The notes beneath the pieces are model-generated. The model saw only the letters and a list, made by a program, of their open reading frames with translations. It did not search any database and had not been told where the DNA came from. Of a stretch of DNA of 64,000 bases, positions 12,400 to 23,390 are shown one piece after another (position 1 is the first letter of the stretch; the number at the start of each line of letters is the position of its first letter). The DNA is taken from positions 24,640,493-24,704,492 of the forward strand of contig OY855908.1 of NCBI GenBank assembly GCA_963693305.1, in the 5' to 3' direction. The position numbers were made by a program, and so were the translations under genes. The stretch is from Meandrina meandrites (taxonomy: Eukaryota; Cnidaria; Anthozoa; Scleractinia; Meandrinidae).

Positions 12400-12456
12400 T
12401 AGTACTGTACCGATTTCAGTCAACTGTTTTACATCGATTCCAAAACAATTTCAACC

Positions 12457-12777
12457 ATGGCTGGATGCAAATTGCATATTTTTTACCGCGGCTTGAAGGT
12501 CAACCAAGAAAACAAATGGATTCTGTCCTCGTGTACCGGTACACAAGAGCCGATACAAAAGACCAAACAATACATTACAGCTAACCAGTGCCTCTTACAC
12601 AAAGAAATAAAATGGGTTCTGTCCTCGTGTACCGGTACACAAGAGCCGATACAAAAGACCAAACAATACATTACAGCTAACCAGTGCCTCTTACACAAAG
12701 AAATACAATGGTTATTTCCTTGTGCTGCATGCGAAGCGCTTCAACGTCACGTCAAAGAACTGCCCAAGCGTACATGA
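12457..12777 (+). other. 106-codon open frame with an in-frame 96-bp tandem duplication
   Basis: The frame starts MAGCKLHIFYRGLKVNQENK. It then repeats a 32-residue unit twice (12514-12609 and 12610-12705; KWILSSCTGTQEPIQ versus KWVLSSCTGTQEPIQ), and ends with ACEALQRHVKELPKRT. The duplication keeps the reading frame and almost all substitutions are silent or conservative. I recognise no family. It could be an exon or a chance frame, since the antisense frame is also open through the repeat. Each unit also contains the DNA palindrome GTACCGGTAC. Confidence 0.3.
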
Positions 12778-15028
12778 CAATATTGTCATCGCGTGCATGA
12801 CAATAGTAAACTTACAATGCTGCAAGACACAAGCTTTGCCCATCGCCACATGAGTAAGCGCGTCAAACCGTAGTCCAGTTCCTGAACTCTCCCTTCCACG
12901 CCCTGTTTAGGCATTCACGTCCCAGAGACCACGATCGTTCTGGTCTGCGCCAGCACTGTGGCGCCAGGGATCAATCCGATACATACTTCAGGATAATTTG
13001 CATGCACATGCTCAAAACGGACCAATCAAAAACGAGAGAGAAGTGTGGCGTTTCTTTGCTATAACGAGCGCGCTAGGGTAAAATTGCTCGCTAAAATGAC
13101 AAAATCAACTACACGACTAGGCGCGTGATATTACTGCAAGAAAAATTGTCGTGAACTTTGTCTAAAGCCATAAAATCCAGTATTTCCGGAACAGCCTGAG
13201 GTACTAATCGCATATTACCAACCGCTAAAATCTAAACCAACAATACTACGGATGGCATAGCTCTCCTGCGAGTAAATTCGTCATTTGAGCGAGCGATTTG
13301 AACTCGTGCAGAAAAGTGTCCAAAAAGTAAGTACAATTGCCGAGTTTTTCAGGATGAATTAAGCTCTTTCTATTTGGCGGCTAGGGATCATTGTTTTCGT
13401 CGTTAGTTTCTGTCGGATAGTGTCTAGGTTAAGCTCCTTTAGTACATAGTCGTGTCGTTGAATTCATCATCTGTGCGCCAAAGGTGCTGCCATATGGTTT
13501 TGTTTTTCCTCCGGTTTGAGGGGGGGGGGGGGGGGGGGGGGAAATGGCGGATTTCTGAGCATGCGCATGCACGTTTTCCTGGACATCTCTCTTCTCGCGC
13601 CTGGGTTCGACCCCTATATATGGCGCGTTCTATACGGGGAGGTTACGCTCGAAAGTGATAGTTTCTTCAGGCTCTAGGGATATAAGGGGTATGGATTTTA
13701 CGAGTTAGAGTATACAAAAGGTAGGCAAAACTGTCATTTATGTATTTAAATGACCTTTTAAAATATCTCAAATAGACCCAACGGAGATTTGATTCATTCA
13801 AGTATTTTAAGGCGTTATTCAAGTGAAAAATTAAGTAGGTATGTGAAGTGGGTGCCATTTTCTATCAAAGGTATATCAAAGGGGTATAACGTTTCTGTCA
13901 AAAATGGCGTAAGAGTTTGGACATCGGGAAATACTCGTCACAGTTTTAAAAGGATACCTTTAATAAGAATTGATAAATAGAGCGATACTAGGACATATAA
14001 TTAGAATGTGGCCCTGCGGTGAATAGTGTCCACCAAATTGAGAATGTTGATTTGGAAATACTCCCCATTATTACTTCCTTAACCGATCACGCTTGCTTGA
14101 GAGACTTGTTACAGTGGAACTGCTTCCGTGATACAGCTGAGATAGCGGCTAAGGAGTTTTTATACAAGCCGGCTTGACAAGAAGGCAGTAAATGGACAGG
14201 GCTGACAAAAGTTAACATAATTTAAAACATGACATAAAGGAAGGTCTTCTTTGCTGTCGATAGAGAGTGATTAAGGTCGGTTAGTCACACCTTCAGCAGA
14301 CAAGTACAAACATGAAGTGTGAAAAAAACGAAAGTACGCATGCCGTGCAAAAACCATTTGAGACATTTGAAGTGGACGATCGATGACTCAAATGACAACA
14401 AGATGTCAAATACAAAGTGACATATCAAGTTTGGAGGTGATCAATGATTGCACGTTACGGTGTTATTAAGAGAAGCCAATCAAAAAAGTAATAAAATGTA
14501 ATTGCAAAATCTTCTACTTAACTGGGATAGCATTAACTGCGATTAAAAATGTCTTTTGCACTACTCCGACAGTGTATTCTTTGGCATCTCACATAATTTT
14601 CATGTAAAAAAGAAATAAATACGGTATGGCAGAAAAGATGAATCTTTAGCTGAATACTATCTATCTACCTCTTTAGCAACAAAGAGCACTTATCGACAAA
14701 AGCTTAAAATCATCAACTGCACTTTGCTGCATTAAACCGTATCCCTTATCCGGTCGATAAAATATAAACATTCCGTTTTTTAATCTGTTGTTTGAATACG
14801 AACAGGAAAGTGTGGCGATGTTTTGATCTTCCTAATAACCAAAGCTATTAAAAGTGCAGTACTGATATTTTCAAGGCAAAATTGAATCTTAAAATTTTTG
14901 ATAAAGATTTCAAAATGGGTATTAATTGTATTTATCTGTATTACAAATTGCGATTCGTCTTTAAACAGCCTTCATTTTTAACTGTTACAAGGATACTTTT
15001 TCCCACCTCATTGCGCTAACAGGACAAT
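12778..15028. other. Unassigned sequence with a 22-G run
   Basis: A run of 22 G lies at 13520-13541. The stretch 13660-13980 resembles a decayed dispersed repeat (GGGATATAAGGGGTATGG and similar words). Short frames there have no family signature. Nothing else is recognised. Confidence 0.4.
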
Positions 15029-15138
15029 CAGGCCCGTAGCCAGGAGGGTGCGACGGGTGCGTCCGCACCCCTCCCCCCCCCCCCCCCCTCCCCCCCACGA
15101 GCCTTGGAAGTCCGCTCTTTGTGAAAAAAGTATAGAAA

Positions 15139-15169
<31 letters not shown>

Positions 15170-15712
15170 AGGGAAATCGTATTTCTGTACTTCGTCTATT
15201 CATATTCAATAGGTCCACCATTTGAAGATTCGTGTGGCATGTTTTTGACCAAATTGAGTGATTCTAGGTTTATTTTAACGATACATTCTAACTAATGCCG
15301 TTCATAGTCAGCAAACCGACTCTGGCTGATTTGTGTAATTACCGTTTGACACTGAAATAAAGATATCTATTTTTTTCCAGTCTTCCTTTAAAAGAACTGC
15401 CGTTATTGTTAGTTAAATAAATTGTAAATTATGTTTACAAGGTTCTGTTTCTAAAACTACGTTTTGAATTTAAAAATGTACCAGAATTATTGTCCTTGCT
15501 ACCTTCACCTTTATATGGCTTGTTTCCTAACAAAATGTCTTCAAAACGCACGAAATGCGGCCTCAGATAACCCATTTTCTTAAAATTTTCTGGTGGAGGA
15601 TACCCCCAGACCCCCCTACGGACTCGCGCCTGCGGCGCTGACAATTTCGCGTCGGAGGCGCTCATACCCACCCCCCCCCCCCCCCCCAGCAAAAATCCTG
15701 GCTACGGGCCTG
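15029..15712. mobile_element. TIR MITE, CAGGCCCGTAGCCAGG ends
   Basis: The left end reads CAGGCCCGTAGCCAGGA and the right end TCCTGGCTACGGGCCTG. Both are followed inward by long C or G runs. CAG...CTG termini suggest a hAT-like origin, but no clear 8-bp target duplication was found. The interior is 684 bp, has an (AAAT)n tract at 15139-15170 and no transposase. Confidence 0.7.
15139..15170. repeat. (AAAT)n microsatellite
   Basis: Eight or so uninterrupted AAAT units lie inside the MITE. Confidence 0.9.
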
Positions 15713-15812
15713 CAGGTTAGCAATAAGTTATATGAGAATTACTTTATCGATGTTTGGCTAGCTGCCCACTATGTCACCAAACAAAATGCTTAATGAGCAG
15801 TACAATAGCTTA

Positions 15813-16958
15813 GGGACAGACCATTTTTTTTCTGGAGGGGGGGGGGGGGGGATGAAAAATCTCTCTCTGCAAACTTTTTTTTTTATCTATGCACCTCTGC
15901 AAACAATTTTTTTCTAACAACACCTTCCTGCAAACAATTTTTTTTCGATCTTTTTTAACCACGATCTGACACAAAAAGGAGGTTCGCTTTTGCTGCCATC
16001 AATCATTATTTAATTCAATATTTTATGGTGGCGACCAATAAACACCTCTGAACTCATCTTTTTCGTTTTCTAAGACGTACACTACGAAGATTGGCAGCAG
16101 TAAAAAGCGAAACCGTTGTTTGAATTTTAAATGTCCAGTCCTTGCATTTTTGAAACTTCAGAAAAGCTATACCCAATTTATGTTAGACATGTAAGCTTCT
16201 AGTTATAGCTTCAGTTTCTTTATAATGTTTGAATAACTATGTTAACCGTATTTTCTCAATTAAACACTGGGTACCGAATAAACGCCGGGTCTCCAAGGTG
16301 GAGTTGAAAATAGACCCCTCAGGTATTAGTTTATTTGAGTAATAATAAGCTGTAGGTATATTTGATGGATACATGTTTGTCAAAAATAATAAATTAAACC
16401 CCTTGCTTAATAACACCGGACTCAAGTAATCTGCAGGAGTCAAATAAATGCCGGGTCCACCAGGCTAAGTTTAAAATTAATGCCCCGGGTGTTAAGTAGA
16501 GAAAATACGGGTATATATATATTTATGAAGTTTAATTCAATGAAATGTAAAATACTGTTCATATTTAATTGCTGCAATATAAAGTTACTGTTTTTAAGAA
16601 AAGGATCAGCTATTTACTAATTTATTAGTTGAATTTATTGCCTACATGACCACTTTGAAATTCCAATTTGGTCAAATAAAATGTTGATTTTATTTGAGCC
16701 CTGTATACTGTCTGTAAACAACTACATACTTTTAGTCTTCATACTTTTAGTTTATATACATTTAGACTCATACTTTCATTTTTGAAAGTTTTTTTTCATT
16801 GATAGATTATTAAAGTTTCTCTGACTTCTATGCAAACTATTTTTTTAATACATATGATGTTTGCAAACAATTTATTTCGTCTTTTTAGGCCCTGCAAACA
16901 ATTTTTTTTCAATAGTTTTCACCCCCCTCCCCCCTCCAGGAAAATTATGGTCCGTCCT
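15813..16958. mobile_element. TIR MITE, GGGACGGACC family, copy 2, with empty-site proof
   Basis: It begins GGGACAGACC and ends GGTCCGTCCT and is flanked by TTA on both sides (15810-15812 and 16959-16961). Block D at about 52030 carries the uninterrupted target (AATAGCTTAGCACGTG) with a single TTA, which fixes the boundaries and the 3-bp duplication. Subterminal GCAAACAATTTTTTT repeats match copy 1. The middle differs and holds another MITE at 16246-16510. Confidence 0.85.
16246..16510. mobile_element. Short MITE, CCGTATTTTCTC ends
   Basis: The termini CCGTATTTTCTC and GAGAAAATACGG are inverted repeats of a 265-bp element. Inside them are related AATAAACGCCGGGT and AATAAATGCCGGGT words in tandem-like arrangement. 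It is nested in the larger MITE. Confidence 0.65.
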
Positions 16959-17405
16959 TTAGCACGTGTGTTATCCATCTTGGCACATCGTCGTCCTCTG
17001 CAAAACAACGGCGTGGAATGGCCAAATTTTTGCGTAGTCTAGAGAACGTGAACCGCAATGACAAATTGTTCATATGTTCATGCGCTTACGTATTCAGCTA
17101 GAGCCAAGTTAGTTCTGACAAAAACAAACGCACTAAATAAATTAGGATAGTTTCGAAAATGTTAAGTAAAATATTAATCCACTTTTTAGTTAACGTTGTC
17201 GTCAGTGTGCCGTCTTGGTATCGTTAGGTCCTTATTAAGATGTGTTGACTTCTTGCGTATAAAAGAATATGAATAAAATCATAGAAAAGCAACGACACCA
17301 ACAGCTGGTTACTTCTCCGTCCTTTTATGAATGAAATTTAATAAAGAAAAAACTGAATGAAGTACACTAGCCAGCAGCCGTATACGAGCCGTGTTTTCGT
17401 AAGCA

Positions 17406-17633
17406 GGACGGACCATTATTTTTCTGGAGAGGGAATATGGAAAATATTGAAAAAAAAATTGTTTGTAGGGCCTAAAAAGACAAAATAAATTGCTTGCAAA
17501 CACGATAGGTCTAAAAAAATTAGTTTGCATTTTGAAAGAAAAAATGTTTGCAGAGGTGGACAATTTTAAAAAAAAAAGTTTGCAGAGGAAAATTTTTCAT
17601 ACCCCCTCTTCCAGGAAAATAATAGTCCGTCCC
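17406..17633. mobile_element. TIR MITE, GGGACGGACC family, copy 3 (short)
   Basis: This is a 228-bp deletion derivative that begins GGACGGACCATTATTTTTCT and ends AATAGTCCGTCCC. GCAAACA and TTTGCAGAGG modules are retained inside. No target duplication is visible. Confidence 0.75.
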
Positions 17634-18141
17634 TAAAAATGAAATAAATCATAAACAGCTATATTTGTACTGCAAGAGAACGCGAGCTTGGAAACGGGAT
17701 TTAGACCCCGGCTCCTCCTTCACGATCCTCACTTAAGTAGCCAAATCTCATTGAAACGGAGATTCAAACGGACAACCTTCAACTTTGTGTATAGCTGTGG
17801 AGCAGCCTTTCAGACTGTGGATGCCATGGAAACGTCAAGAAAACTGGACACAACAAAGTCGCCGTATACAAAACATGGTCCCGCGTCCATGGATCACTCC
17901 TGTGAGCCTGGTCCGTGGAGCCGGTCCACAAACGCAGACGTTTTTCAAAGCTAAACTTCGTCTTCAACGAGCGTAACAGATATTATTAAAAACTAGCAAT
18001 TGCAATTCCTGAGTTTTGATTGGTCAACATGCGATGGTATATGAGTTCATATACCATTGACACAAATATTGTATCCGTACTCGTCAACGAAAACAGCTGG
18101 GGGAGCTCAAATATTTCAATTCTTTTGGGCATTTTTAATAA

Positions 18142-18236
18142 AACAATTATCGTTATCGTTCTGGCCAACTGGGCGCTACGCGCCTTGTTGGCTATCTTCC
18201 ATCTCATATCCAACGCGCGCTCGTGGAATAATTGTT
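18142..18236. repeat. Degenerate foldback element
   Basis: AACAATTAT and ATAATTGTT termini flank GGCCAACTGGGCGC and GCGCCTTGTTGGC arms around a CTAC loop. The outer arms are only partly complementary. It sits within a segment inserted into block C relative to block D. A TTTTGATTGGTC motif precedes it at about 18016. Confidence 0.6.
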
Positions 18237-18245
18237 AAATATTCT

Positions 18246-18348
18246 GATTCTCAGACGGTCTAGATCGCTCGTGGTCACACACACTCTCTCTCTTCCCTTT
18301 CTTGGGGAAAGAGAGAAGGCCGTGAGCGACCTGGACAGTCTGAGAATC
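18246..18348. repeat. Foldback formed by inverted GATTCTCAGAC arms
   Basis: GATTCTCAGACGGTC...GATCGCTCGTGG pairs with GCCGTGAGCGACC...GTCTGAGAATC, and a CT-rich hairpin lies in the middle. Block D at about 54340-54375 has only the right arm. So the left arm arose here by inverted duplication, or D lost it. Confidence 0.75.
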
Positions 18349-18587
18349 ATGCAGACTAAATAGATAAGCGCTAGATATTCTACATCCAGTAATAACAGTA
18401 ATAGGTAAGTCCCTCCCGTTGTACTTGCGATCGTTTGAAAAATAATATTGAGCACAATCCACGAGGAGAGCCCAAAAACTTCACATGCTCCCGCTGGCCC
18501 ATTATAACTGACAATTCAAGCCTCGATTACATATTAGAAAGTAGGAAGACAGTGGATATTGAGTGTCAAAAGTCTGAGTTTTAAACC

Positions 18588-19047
18588 CTGTCCGCAGTCT
18601 AACCGTTACACTGGGAGATATAATTTACTTTCATGGTGATCCATCAGACAGGTGGTCCATGGCCTTGGGTCCATGATTTCCAAAGCAGTAATCAATTTCA
18701 CCTTGATTGTGCAATTTATGAACTCCACTGATTATTATACTAATATGCAGTTAGTACAGTCAGAAGCATATCACCTAGGTGAGCATATCACCTAGGTAAT
18801 ATGCTTCTAGGTGATATGCTTCTGTCCGCAGTCTAACCGTTACACTGGGAGATATAATTTACTTTTATGGTGATCCATCAGACAGGTGGTCCATGGCCTT
18901 GGGTCCATGATTTTCAAAGCAGTAATCAATTTCACCTTGATTGTGCAATTTATGAACTCCACTGATTATTATACTAATATGCAGTTAGTACAGTCAGAAG
19001 CATATCACCTAGGTGAGCATATCACCTAGGTGATATGCTTTTGGTAC
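18588..19047. repeat. 234-bp tandem duplication with CCTAGG palindromes
   Basis: A unit starting CTGTCCGCAGTCTAACCG is present twice, at 18588-18821 and 18822-19047, almost identical. Each copy ends in iterated CATATCACCTAGGTGA words that fold back on themselves. The unit is related to 54580-54760 in block D, where it occurs once without the CCTAGG end. Confidence 0.85.
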
Positions 19048-20566
19048 AGTTTATAACGTCCTGAATTGAAATGAGAGACAACTTATCGTGAAATTCCTGA
19101 TAATTGTTTTAAAGCGATGGCAACGACGCCATCGCTGAATGCTGGCGTGCGATGGGCGATGTATGCACGCGAACTAAAGGACGAACATCTAATGCCATTT
19201 TCGTTATAATCGCCGTCTAGAATATACAAAGCACTAAGCAAGGTCATACAGGGTATAATTAAATGAAAGAGAAAATTATATTTGATGAGTTCTCAAAACC
19301 ACCACACAAACACAAGATTGCGATCTGGCAGCCTTTATTTACTATTCACATCAACATAATACATTCATAGGTAACTTTGTTTTCATCAATATTTTCCTAG
19401 TGGTTGATGAATTAAATCAATAATATCATGGGTGACAAATTACTCCTTAATTTGACGCGAAATTTTAGCGCCAATTTATAATTTCACATGTGAAATTACA
19501 AAATTGCCATGGCAACGTTCCCTTGTTTCAGTGCCAAGATGGCGTACAGGATTTTAAAGATGATCTTAAAACCTAAACTTTGCACATTTTCGCTTGAATT
19601 TCACCTTGGCCAGTTCGTTTGGTCGTCGTATAATCTTTTAGCGATAACATGAATGGCACTGAGCAGATTTTTGACCGTTTTTGCACGGGCGTCGTTTCCA
19701 ACCGGTTCATTCATGACGATACAATAAACAAGTTAAAAAACTACGATTGTAAGCGTAATTTGATATTAAAAGGTAACCAAATGGTATACTCGTGAAATTA
19801 GGAAATAATTTCACTTGCCTTTTGTCAAAATTCTAATAATTTCCCTCGCCTGAAGGCTCGGAAAATTATTAGAATTTTGAAAAAACGCGCGTGAAGTCAT
19901 TTCCGAATTTCACTCGTCACCATTTGACCCATACTAATTTAACCTTACAATAATAAAACTTGTTCCTTTCAAAAACTTGCATGTCTTCCCTTGTTCCAGG
20001 CTTTTCCAATTTGCCTGACTTTTAATTTACTACCCGCTAATCTCTCCAATAAAAATATGCTATGATAACTCGTAATAGTTTAGACCTTCCCGCCTATCTG
20101 CAACAGGCGTCACAAGTAGACTAACCTAATACACAGTAAACCTGTTAGAGTATAGATCAGTAGAGTCTCCTCCACGGCCGCTTTTTGGGATGTCACTCAA
20201 CCCTCCCCCAAAAGAAGCATCGAGAGGAGTGAATGATCAAAAGCAATATAGACTATGTGTGATTCCATAATTCAATCTGAGGGACGCACAATTATATTAT
20301 AGGCTCCTGTAGGCTTCCCCTCCTTCTTCCCGACCCCAATGGCAAGGTGGAGAATTACGGGGCCATCCGAGAATTCCGTGCGTAGTTAACAGGGTGCGAA
20401 GAATTTAACACGACGTCTGGGCATTTCATGATGAGGATCGTTCTCGTATCAGTGAAATCAAATCACGGCCGATTTCAATTTCAAATGACGAACGCATATT
20501 GCTGCATTCTCCTCTTCGTTGCGATAAATCACCGCAGTAACTGTAAATAAAGTAAATATCGTTTAT
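19048..20566. other. Unassigned sequence with one foldback
   Basis: Apart from the foldback at 19779-19925 and small palindromes near 19110 (GCGATGGC...GCCATCGC) and 19480 (AATTTCACATGTGAAATT), nothing is recognised. No coding exon was identified. Confidence 0.45.
19779..19925. repeat. Foldback element with CCTCGCCTGAAGGCTCGG apex
   Basis: The arms AAATGGTATACTCGTGAAATT and their diverged complement enclose TTTTGTCAAAATTCTAATAA with its complement. The loop contains the nested palindrome GCCTGAAGGC. Confidence 0.8.
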
Positions 20567-21341
20567 CCCGGCGTGCCCAATCGATGAAATTCGATAATCG
20601 ATAAAATCGATTGTAATCGATAATAATCGATTCATATCGGAAATCGATGAAAGTCGAAGATCAAAAGAGTTGTGAGTATCGATTTTCATCGATTTTGATC
20701 AATTTTCATCGATTTTCATCAATTTTTATCGATTATATCGATTGTCAATGATAATCGTTTAATAATGATTTCAGATACGTTTGCGCTACGCATTAAGTAC
20801 CGACACCTTCAAATAACCAGAGATCCGGCCATTTTCCCCGTTTTTTGGCGTATAGACTAACTCTAGCACAGAAAATTTCGCCTTTTCGCAGTTTACTACT
20901 CGAAATGCCTCTCCTCGATTGCTGATTTTTTTCTAGAGGGAAAATGCTTTACCCGTCCTTACTGTAAAAGGGCACACGTGGTAGCCCTTCACAACAGCTT
21001 CTACTAGTAGCACGTTCATTTCGCAGGATTTCGATGACTCGCAAGACTGGAAGACTTCGGCAAGGCTGGCTTGAGTCCACGCAGACGGATGCGTAGTGTA
21101 TCCGCTTACACCAGGGGCTTACAAAATGTTGTAAGAATTCATAAATGGTTCATTAATTAAAACTGAAAGTAATCGATAATAATCGATAAAAATCGATACA
21201 ATTAAGAGGACTCGAGATTGCGAGTATCGATTTTCATCGATGGTGAGACCAATCGATATTAATCGATTGATTTTCATTGATTATTATCGATTATAGCGAT
21301 TGATTTCCGATGATCGATTATCATCGATTGGGCACGCCGGG
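20567..21341. mobile_element. TIR element with iterated ATCGAT subterminal arrays
   Basis: The ends CCCGGCGTGCCCAATCGATG and the inverted CATCGATTGGGCACGCCGGG bound a 775-bp element. Inside both ends, the words AATCGAT and AATCGATAAT are iterated many times. The arrays run about 20580-20745 on the left and 21170-21325 on the right. The centre has no coding signal. Arrays of a short site at both ends look like transposase-binding clusters of a non-autonomous DNA transposon. Confidence 0.75.
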
Positions 21342-21464
21342 AGGTTATGTAGATATTTAATGTACTTGCAACAAAACACGATCATTTCCTAGCGCCATAT
21401 TCATTCATGCCAATGATCGGTGTGACACCGCTACTGTGTTCCAACACTGTAAAGGTAAAGTCTG

Positions 21465-21752
21465 CATACGAGCCTAGTGGCCCATCAGGCCGGAGCTTAT
21501 CCCGGTTTCAGTAGCATGAAGCGACTAGGAGTATTTCTACTCCTCCCTGGATGGGATGCTAGTCCATCGCAGGGTTACCCCCAGCAGTAAATTCGCCGGT
21601 ACCCATTTATACACCTGGGTGGAGAGAGGCACTATGAGAGTAAAGTATCTTGCCCAAGAACACAACGCAGTGCCCCGGCCAGGGCTTGAACCCGGATCGC
21701 CATATCCGGAGTCCAGCGCACTAACCATAAGGCCACTGCACCTCCCTTCTAA
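21465..21752 (-). repeat. tRNA-derived SINE
   Basis: Read on the minus strand, the head (GTGGCCTTATGGTTAGTGCG and GATCCGGGTTCAAGCCC) carries recognisable pol III A- and B-boxes. The body includes GGGCAAGATACTTTACTCTC and ends with CATGCTACTGAAACCGGGAT and GGCCTGATGGGCCA. This body and tail are familiar from animal tRNA-derived SINEs. It is about 288 bp and looks nearly complete. Confidence 0.85.
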
Positions 21753-21755
21753 CAC

Positions 21756-22155
21756 TGTACTTCCCTCAAATTCATAACTCATACCCATACTCCACTTCAG
21801 TGACCACTGAAAATCGTTGTATGACAGCATAAGTGCACAGACAATGTTACCAGATCACTTCCTTTTACGTTTTTATTCCAATTTTGTTTGTCCCCACCCC
21901 TCTCCCCTATCACAATGTTTTGTTCCCTTGTTCCCCAAAATCTGTTTCATGTTCCCATGTTCCCCCCAGATGAAATTGGCCATGTTCCCCTTTTCACTGT
22001 AGAAACCCCTGGGAGACCCTCGGTAGTGGGCGAGAGGGCAGTCTCTACGTTCTTTTATTAAAAAGGGCCGGTGTGTAAACTCAAGAAGGTGTTTTCCACA
22101 ATATAACGCAACTTTTGTTTAACAACAACGAAAATATGAAATAAAATATCAGATA
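21756..22155. other. Unassigned sequence
   Basis: A C-rich stretch at 21890-21970 (repeated TGTTCCC words) is the only structure noticed. Confidence 0.4.
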
Positions 22156-22444
22156 ACTATTGTTCAATAACAGCGTACCCTCACCACTCCCGTGCTTCTA
22201 CACTTTCCCATTCTTTTACCAAACTCTCTGTCGTCTCTGTTCTTGTGTGGTTTAAATTGTTTGACAAATTTCCTGAAAATTATTTAAGACCCCCTTGCTT
22301 CTGCATGCCTTGCGTTCCTTTTATTAAGGTTTAAAAGTCACTAATCACGTTTTATTCCTGTTATATTTGTCATGTTGCAGAAAATCCAAGCTTTAATTCA
22401 CGTCAATAAATAAATTGTTTCCACTGAAGCATATAAGTTAAGTT

Positions 22445-22630
22445 ACAAATTTCCAGGAAACTTGGCCGATGACACGTAAAAACACTTCTCGGAATTGGAT
22501 CCGATTCCGAGAAATGTTACAGCCATTGAGTATTCTTTTTATTCAGCTGTCATTTTTCTGCGAATGTCGCGGAAGATTCCGGAAAGTTGTGCCGTGCTTT
22601 AAAGTAGATCGCGGAAAGTGGTCTCTTTAA
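22445..22630 (+). promoter_or_regulatory. Promoter-like module, copy 1: three STAT/GAS-type motifs and a donor
   Basis: TTCN3GAA motifs lie at 22451-22459, 22486-22494 and 22505-22513. The last two form one palindrome (TTCTCGGAA and TTCCGAGAA). The copy then runs through TTGTGCCGTGCTTT to a conserved AAGAG|GTAAGC donor-like site near 22634. The E-box seen in the other copies is altered here (ACACGTAAA). Copies at 60.4 and 63.1 kb keep the same layout. I infer an upstream region plus non-coding first exon. No downstream coding exon was identified. Confidence 0.45.
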
Positions 22631-23009
22631 AAGAGGTAAGCTTAATGAAAATATCTGTTCTTCGTTGTAAATAAGTGGCTATTTTGAAAAGCAGAGCTTT
22701 AATGGTTGAATTGTAGCCGAGAATGACCCGCAAATATAGCTTCTGATGTATATCGATATATCTGTACATGCTTAGACACGTATCCAGACACAAGGGCACC
22801 TTCAAAGAACCATGAATTTAAGTTATTATTCATGGCGTAGCTTCTTTTCACTTGGCCACAGAGTGGTATAAACAGGTTACCCTGAATTTGTATCGATTGC
22901 ACTAAAAAAAGGTTGTTAATAAAACGCGTAATGGCGTAAGGAAACTGGTGAAAACTATATTTACATGCTAGGGACCCACCAATGTAAGTCGAGAGTATTG
23001 CTTCCTGTT

Positions 23010-23390
23010 ATGGCCCCCTCACCCTATCCAGACACCCTTGGCGACTTCCACTTCCCCCTTTAAACATAGACGGGTTGTTTCTCCTACGGCCCCACCCCTT
23101 TAAAAATATCCCGGTGGTTTGTAATATGACCCCACCCCTTTAGACCGAGCCGAGACCCATGTTTTCTCCTGTGGCCCCACCTAATTAAACGGAGACCCGT
23201 TGTGTCTGCTACATCCCCACCTACATTTAAAGGAAACCCATCATGGTATCTTTTGTGACCCCACCTCCTCTGAACGGAGACCAATGGTTTTTGCTATAGC
23301 CCCCTCCCTCAAAGGAAGGTGGCACATGGTATGTTGTATGGCCCTCCCTCCCTTGAATAGAGACCGATGGTCTCTTGTTTAACCCCCCCT
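23010..23390. repeat. Degenerate minisatellite, unit about 58 bp
   Basis: Six or seven diverged units carry the pattern GAGACCCATGGTTTCT followed by GGCCCCACCT and TTTAAACGG. Units differ by many substitutions, so the array is old. Confidence 0.75.

Larger units (their letters stand above)
16959..22930. repeat. Segmental duplication block C (direct copy of 52.0-60.9 kb)
   Basis: Matching parts are 16959-17175 (about 52030-52255), 17690-18600 (about 54041-54600) and 22156-22930 (about 55205-55342 plus 60151-60905). Order and orientation are conserved. Lines such as TTTAGACCCCGGCTCCTCCT and CCCATTCTTTTACCAAACTC are shared. The interval between is filled by insertions private to C (18.0-18.35 kb, the 234-bp tandem, foldbacks and a SINE). 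Homology was judged by eye. Confidence 0.7.

Noticed and set aside
12483..12698. 71-codon minus-strand frame with internal repeat
   Set aside because: It is the antisense shadow of the tandem duplication at 12514-12705.
18588..19047. Possible CRISPR-like direct repeats
   Set aside because: There are only two long units without spacers, in a eukaryotic context; this is an ordinary tandem duplication.
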